Notes under the pieces: model-generated
Seen by the model: the letters and a program-made list of their open reading frames with translations, nothing else
Database searches by the model: none
What the model was told of the DNA's origin: nothing
NCBI GenBank assembly: GCA_945982465.1
Contig: CAMFSB010000055.1
Span: 1-8,684, forward strand
DNA from: an uncultured Faecalibacterium sp.
GTDB taxonomy: Bacteria > Bacillota > Clostridia > Oscillospirales > Ruminococcaceae
Length of the DNA stretch: 8,684 bases
Direction of reading: 5' to 3'
Part shown: positions 6,003-8,684 of the stretch, in pieces
Layout of the letters: each line of letters starts with the position of its first letter
Numbering within the stretch: position 1 is the first letter of the stretch
Position numbers and translations under genes: made by a program

Positions 6003-7940
6003 TTATTTCGGCGACGCCTGGCTCACGCCCTGCAGCTCGACCAGATGCCGCACGGTCGGCGTGGTGATCTCGTCGATGGAGGGCAGCCGCCCCTCCACGT
6101 TGTCGGCCAGCCAGTTCATCTGCAGCAGCTCCCGGGCGGAAAAACGCTGGTCGGCCGTCTTTTGCACCGCGCCGTCCTGGCCGTGCAGCTCGCCCGCAAA
6201 GGGGTCCAGCAGGCCGGCGGCGATCTGCTGCTGGGCCAGCATCAAAAGCTGCAGCGTGCCGTCCGGCACAGCGGACGAGTACCGCACGCTGACCGCGCGG
6301 CTGCTCATGCCCCACCAATAGTTGATGGCGCGGCCGGTGCCGGCCTCCTCGTTTTTCCAGGTGCCGTCCAAAATCGAGCGCACGATCTCTTGGTAGATCA
6401 CATCCCAGCGCCACACGGGCTGGGCCAGCGTTTCAAAGGAGCCGCCGGGCGCGCGGCGCACCAGGCCGGGGTCCTGCCCCGGGCCGGTCAGGATGCTCTG
6501 GTCGCGGCCCGAGATCAGCATAATGTCCGGCCGGTCGGCAAAGTCGGCCCGGCCGTCCGGCCCGCCCACGCACAGCCAGCGCAGGCACACCTTGCCCTGC
6601 GGGCGCACGGCGCGCAGCCCCAGCGCAAACGCGTTGATGCTGGCCGGCGTGCCGTAAATGGGGTAGTTGGCCACATAGCCTACCGTGTCCTGCTGCGAAA
6701 GAATGCCCGCCAGCATGCCCAACAGGTATTTTGCCTCGTACATGCGGGGGTAGTAGGTGCGCACCGAGGGGTGCGGCATGTTCAGCGAGCAGTTCAGGAT
6801 CTTGGCGTCCGGGTAGCGGGCGGCAGCTTTCAGGCAGGCGGGCATCATCTGGCTGCTGGTGGTAAACACCACCTGTGCGCCGTTGCGCAAAACGGCCTCC
6901 AGCCGGGCGGCGTCGTCCACGCCGGGCTGGACATCGTTGTGGTGCGACACCTCCACGCGGTAGCCGAACGTGTTTTTCATGGCCATGCGGCCCTCGCCGT
7001 GGGCGCGGGTCCAGGCGCTGGTCTGGGCGTTGTTTTCGTGCAGAAACACGATCTTCAGCGGCTCAGGCCGGGCATTCAGCGAAGGGATAAGCTTTTTAAG
7101 CAGCGGGGGCTGTTCGGGCTGGATCTGGGGCTTGAGCGAAAGCTCCACCGCGTCGGGCTGGGTCAGTACGGTCACTTCATCCCAGATCTTTTCCAGGTTC
7201 TTGCGCAGCACGGCAGGCGTGGCATCCAGCGAATCGGCATAGCGGTAAAACGAAAGGTAGACCAGCACCGCATCGCCGGCGGTCAGGCCCAGGCGGCCGC
7301 CGCCCAGCGCCTCAAACTGCTGGCGGAACGCATAGAAAAAGGCGAAAAACTTTTTGCGGTCATCGGCGGACCAGCGTTCGCCGCTGGCTTTGCACACGGC
7401 GTTTTGCAGCTTGGCAAAGCTGCCCTCGCGCGTGAACCAGATGTAATTGACGCCGCTCAGGCTGTAAAAATCCAGAAATTCGTAGTAGATCCGGATTTCG
7501 GTGGAATCGCTGACCTGGGGCGCCAGCCGCGTGAACGAGCCCGGAAAGCTGACCCCGCCGGAAAACTTGAGCACCGAAACGCGCTTGTTGCCCTCCTCCA
7601 CGTAAAAGCGGTTCATGAACTCGTAGGCCTTGATGGGCACCTGGATGCCTTCCTCCATGTGGGCATCGCTCAGGTTGGACCATTTGGCGGCAAATTCCGT
7701 ATCGAGGTTCAGCAGCGGCATATAGTTGGGCGCAAAGGCCGTGTGGCGGCCGCGGGTCTTGGTGCCCGCAATGCTGTCCAGCGGAATGTCCACCAGGCCC
7801 AGCGGCTCCTGGCGGACGATGGTGGTGTTGATCAGAATGTCATCCAGGACGGCCAGATACGGCGAAACGCCCCGTGCCACACAGGCGCGGTACTCCTTTT
7901 GGCCGGCACGCAGCGCCTGCTGATATGTTTCAAATGACAT
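6003..7940 (-). CDS. Cytoplasmic ParB/sulfiredoxin-like domain fused to BMP/Med-type binding domain
   Basis: A 645-residue protein with no signal peptide or lipobox. Start ATG 7940 (MSFETYQQAL) follows AGGAGG at 7948-7953 by 7 nt; the much longer open frame upstream has no coding character. Residues about 46-125 (PLGLVDIPLDSIAGTKT, EEGIQVPIKAYEF, YVEEGNKRVSVLKF) resemble the ParB N-terminal/sulfiredoxin fold, EGNKR standing where ParB has its GERR-type nucleotide-binding box. A mainly helical part spans about 190-260, and Pro/Gln-rich sequence 270-283 links to the second domain. Residues about 295-560 resemble the BMP/PnrA/Med family, which binds nucleosides in lipoproteins: KIVFLHENN (296-304), MYEAKYLLGMLAGIL (400-414), VGYVANYPIYG (420-430), INAFALGLRAVRP (435-447), ISGRDQSI (476-483). 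It leads an operon with a phosphoesterase. Inference: an intracellular sensor or regulator, not a transporter component. Automated pipelines would probably label it a BMP ABC-transporter binding protein. Confidence 0.85.
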   Translation of the reverse strand: MSFETYQQALRAGQKEYRACVARGVSPYLAVLDDILINTTIVRQEPLGLVDIPLDSIAGTKTRGRHTAFAPNYMPLLNLDTEFAAKWSNLSDAHMEEGIQVPIKAYEFMNRFYVEEGNKRVSVLKFSGGVSFPGSFTRLAPQVSDSTEIRIYYEFLDFYSLSGVNYIWFTREGSFAKLQNAVCKASGERWSADDRKKFFAFFYAFRQQFEALGGGRLGLTAGDAVLVYLSFYRYADSLDATPAVLRKNLEKIWDEVTVLTQPDAVELSLKPQIQPEQPPLLKKLIPSLNARPEPLKIVFLHENNAQTSAWTRAHGEGRMAMKNTFGYRVEVSHHNDVQPGVDDAARLEAVLRNGAQVVFTTSSQMMPACLKAAARYPDAKILNCSLNMPHPSVRTYYPRMYEAKYLLGMLAGILSQQDTVGYVANYPIYGTPASINAFALGLRAVRPQGKVCLRWLCVGGPDGRADFADRPDIMLISGRDQSILTGPGQDPGLVRRAPGGSFETLAQPVWRWDVIYQEIVRSILDGTWKNEEAGTGRAINYWWGMSSRAVSVRYSSAVPDGTLQLLMLAQQQIAAGLLDPFAGELHGQDGAVQKTADQRFSARELLQMNWLADNVEGRLPSIDEITTPTVRHLVELQGVSQASPK

Positions 7941-7980
7941 GGCAAAGCCTCCTTTGCAGGGCAAAGCAAATCGGGGAAAC

Positions 7981-8019
7981 GCGCCGCGCGCACCGGGATG
8001 TGAAGCGGACGCGCGGCGC
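7981..8019 (-). ncRNA. GC-rich stem-loop at the 5' end of the BMP-like gene leader
   Basis: A perfect 10-bp inverted repeat (7981-7990 with 8010-8019, all G and C) encloses a 19-nt loop and lies between a TATACT -10 box and the ribosome-binding site of the BMP-like gene. If transcription starts near 8019, the stem is at the very 5' end of the mRNA. It could stabilise the transcript or act as an attenuator. No known riboswitch is recognised. Confidence 0.45.
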
Positions 8020-8025
8020 AGCATC

Positions 8026-8031
8026 AGTATA
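8026..8031 (-). promoter_or_regulatory. Probable -10 box (TATACT) for the BMP-like/phosphoesterase operon
   Basis: TATACT on the minus strand, about 85 nt upstream of the start codon. The 16-18 nt upstream window holds no good -35; TTGTCT is too far away (24 nt). The promoter may therefore depend on an activator or start from the adjacent TATGCT. Confidence 0.4.
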
Positions 8032-8074
8032 GCATACTTTTGCGCGGATGGGACCAGACAAAACGTATTTTCGT

Positions 8075-8134
8075 GATTTTCTGCGCGCGACACAAAATCC
8101 GTCTGAGCCCGGCGGTTGATTTTGTGCGGATTTT
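8075..8134. promoter_or_regulatory. Cluster of GATTTT-type elements between divergent promoters
   Basis: GATTTT occurs on the plus strand at 8075-8080, 8118-8123 and 8129-8134, and on the minus strand at 8099-8094, usually followed by GTGCG, CTGCG or CCGC. CACAAAATC (8091-8099) and GATTTTGTG (8118-8126) form a perfect 9-bp inverted repeat. The last plus-strand copies lie in the -35/spacer region of the DUF1643 promoter. Repeated sites in both orientations suggest an operator, but no regulator is known. Confidence 0.35.
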
Positions 8135-8144
8135 CCGCTAAGCT
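8116..8144 (+). promoter_or_regulatory. Candidate promoter of the DUF1643 gene
   Basis: TTGATT (8116-8121), 17 bases, then TAAGCT (8139-8144), about 43 nt before the start codon. The spacing is ideal and the -35 box fair, but the -10 box is weak. Confidence 0.4.
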
Positions 8145-8186
8145 AGAGAAAATCGAGCCGAACGCCGGGAAATGAGGTCGAACAGT

Positions 8187-8684
8187 ATGGCGTCCCTTTT
8201 GGAACTGCCCCGCCTGGAGGCGGGCGAATATCCGGGCGGTCTGTGGTATTACGAGCCGCATACCTATCAGCCCTACCGCTATGTGCTGGGGCGGGTGGGC
8301 CGCCGCCCGCTGGTGTGCATTGGCATCAACCCGTCCACCGCCCAGCCGGGTGCGCTGGACCCCACGCTGAAAAGCGTGGAACGGCTGGCAATGGCCAACG
8401 GGTTCGACAGTTGGATCATGTTCAACGTGTACCCCCAGCGCGCAACAGACCCTAATGATATGGACCCCGCCCCGGAACTGGCCCAGCACGCGGAAACCCA
8501 GCGCAGGCTCCACGCCCTGCTGGCCCAAACCGAGCCGACCATGTGGGCGGCCTGGGGCACGCTGATCGAAAAGCGGCCCTATCTGCCGGCGCTGATGCGG
8601 GATATGGTGGCGCTTACCCAGCAGCGGGATGTGCCGTGGGTGACCTTTGGCCCGCGCAGCAAAAAAGGCCGCCCCCACCCCCCA
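8187..8684 (+). CDS. DUF1643 family protein, 3'-truncated by the window edge
   Basis: An open frame from ATG 8187 to the end of the window gives 166 residues without a stop. GAGG at 8174-8177 lies nine bases before it; an in-frame ATG at 8172 has no well-spaced ribosome-binding site. The DUF1643 hallmarks are present: RYVLGRV then VCIGINPSTAQPGALDPTLKS (43-63; the INPSTA and DPT blocks), NGFDSWIMFNVYPQRATDP (71-89), MWAAWGTLIEK (119-129) and the KKGRPHPP near-end motif, which suggests only a few dozen residues or fewer are missing. No signal peptide or membrane segment is seen. The family has no established activity, so I assign none. It is divergent from the BMP-like gene and shares its 246-nt upstream region. 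Confidence 0.88.
   Translation, partial: MASLLELPRLEAGEYPGGLWYYEPHTYQPYRYVLGRVGRRPLVCIGINPSTAQPGALDPTLKSVERLAMANGFDSWIMFNVYPQRATDPNDMDPAPELAQHAETQRRLHALLAQTEPTMWAAWGTLIEKRPYLPALMRDMVALTQQRDVPWVTFGPRSKKGRPHPP

Noticed and set aside
6045..7937. Long plus-strand open frame of 630 codons opposite the BMP-like gene
   Set aside because: Same low-complexity antisense composition; the minus strand has clear domains and a strong ribosome-binding site.
7941..8678. N-terminal extension of the BMP-like protein
   Set aside because: The extra 246 residues run antisense through the DUF1643 gene and the promoter region, with no recognisable domain; AGGAGG selects ATG 7940.

Overview
The window is GC-rich except for short AT-rich promoter regions. 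Nearly every gene has a strong AGGAGG-type ribosome-binding site, and the solute-binding lipoprotein carries a Ser/Ala-rich linker after its lipobox. Together with the protein families present, this points to a gut Clostridia member of the Oscillospiraceae/Ruminococcaceae kind (Faecalibacterium, Gemmiger or Subdoligranulum-like). That placement is inference from style, not a database match.

Layout. (1) 1-1179 (+): the C-terminal two thirds of an Hsp70/DnaK chaperone with several departures from the usual DnaK, probably a second paralog. (2) 1180-1349: convergent gap with two strong hairpins that act as terminators. (3) 3795-1350 (-): a three-gene polar amino acid ABC importer operon, in the order binding lipoprotein, permease, ATPase, behind a near-consensus promoter (TTGACA-N17-TATACT). 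(4) 4560-3982 (-): a small nitroreductase, divergent from (5) 4670-5218 (+), a LOG-family Rossmann-fold protein. (6) 7940-5340 (-): a two-gene operon. Its first gene encodes a 645-residue cytoplasmic protein joining a ParB/sulfiredoxin-like domain to a BMP/Med-type binding domain; the second encodes a small metallophosphoesterase. (7) 8187-8684 (+): a DUF1643 protein running off the window, divergent from (6).

The most striking observation is in the ABC operon. The two halves of the solute-binding protein are in swapped order. After signal peptide and linker the mature chain begins with what is normally the second half (SLDDLAGKTVGVQLGTTGD onward). It runs to the normal C-terminal helix, crosses a short linker, and only then begins the normal first half (GKLVMGTN onward), ending at the strand that usually leads into the second half. 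All expected ligand-contacting motifs are present, so this looks like a natural circular permutation of the SBP_bac_3 fold rather than a broken gene. The second item of note is the ParB-like/BMP fusion, which has no signal peptide and is co-transcribed with a phosphoesterase instead of with transporter genes.
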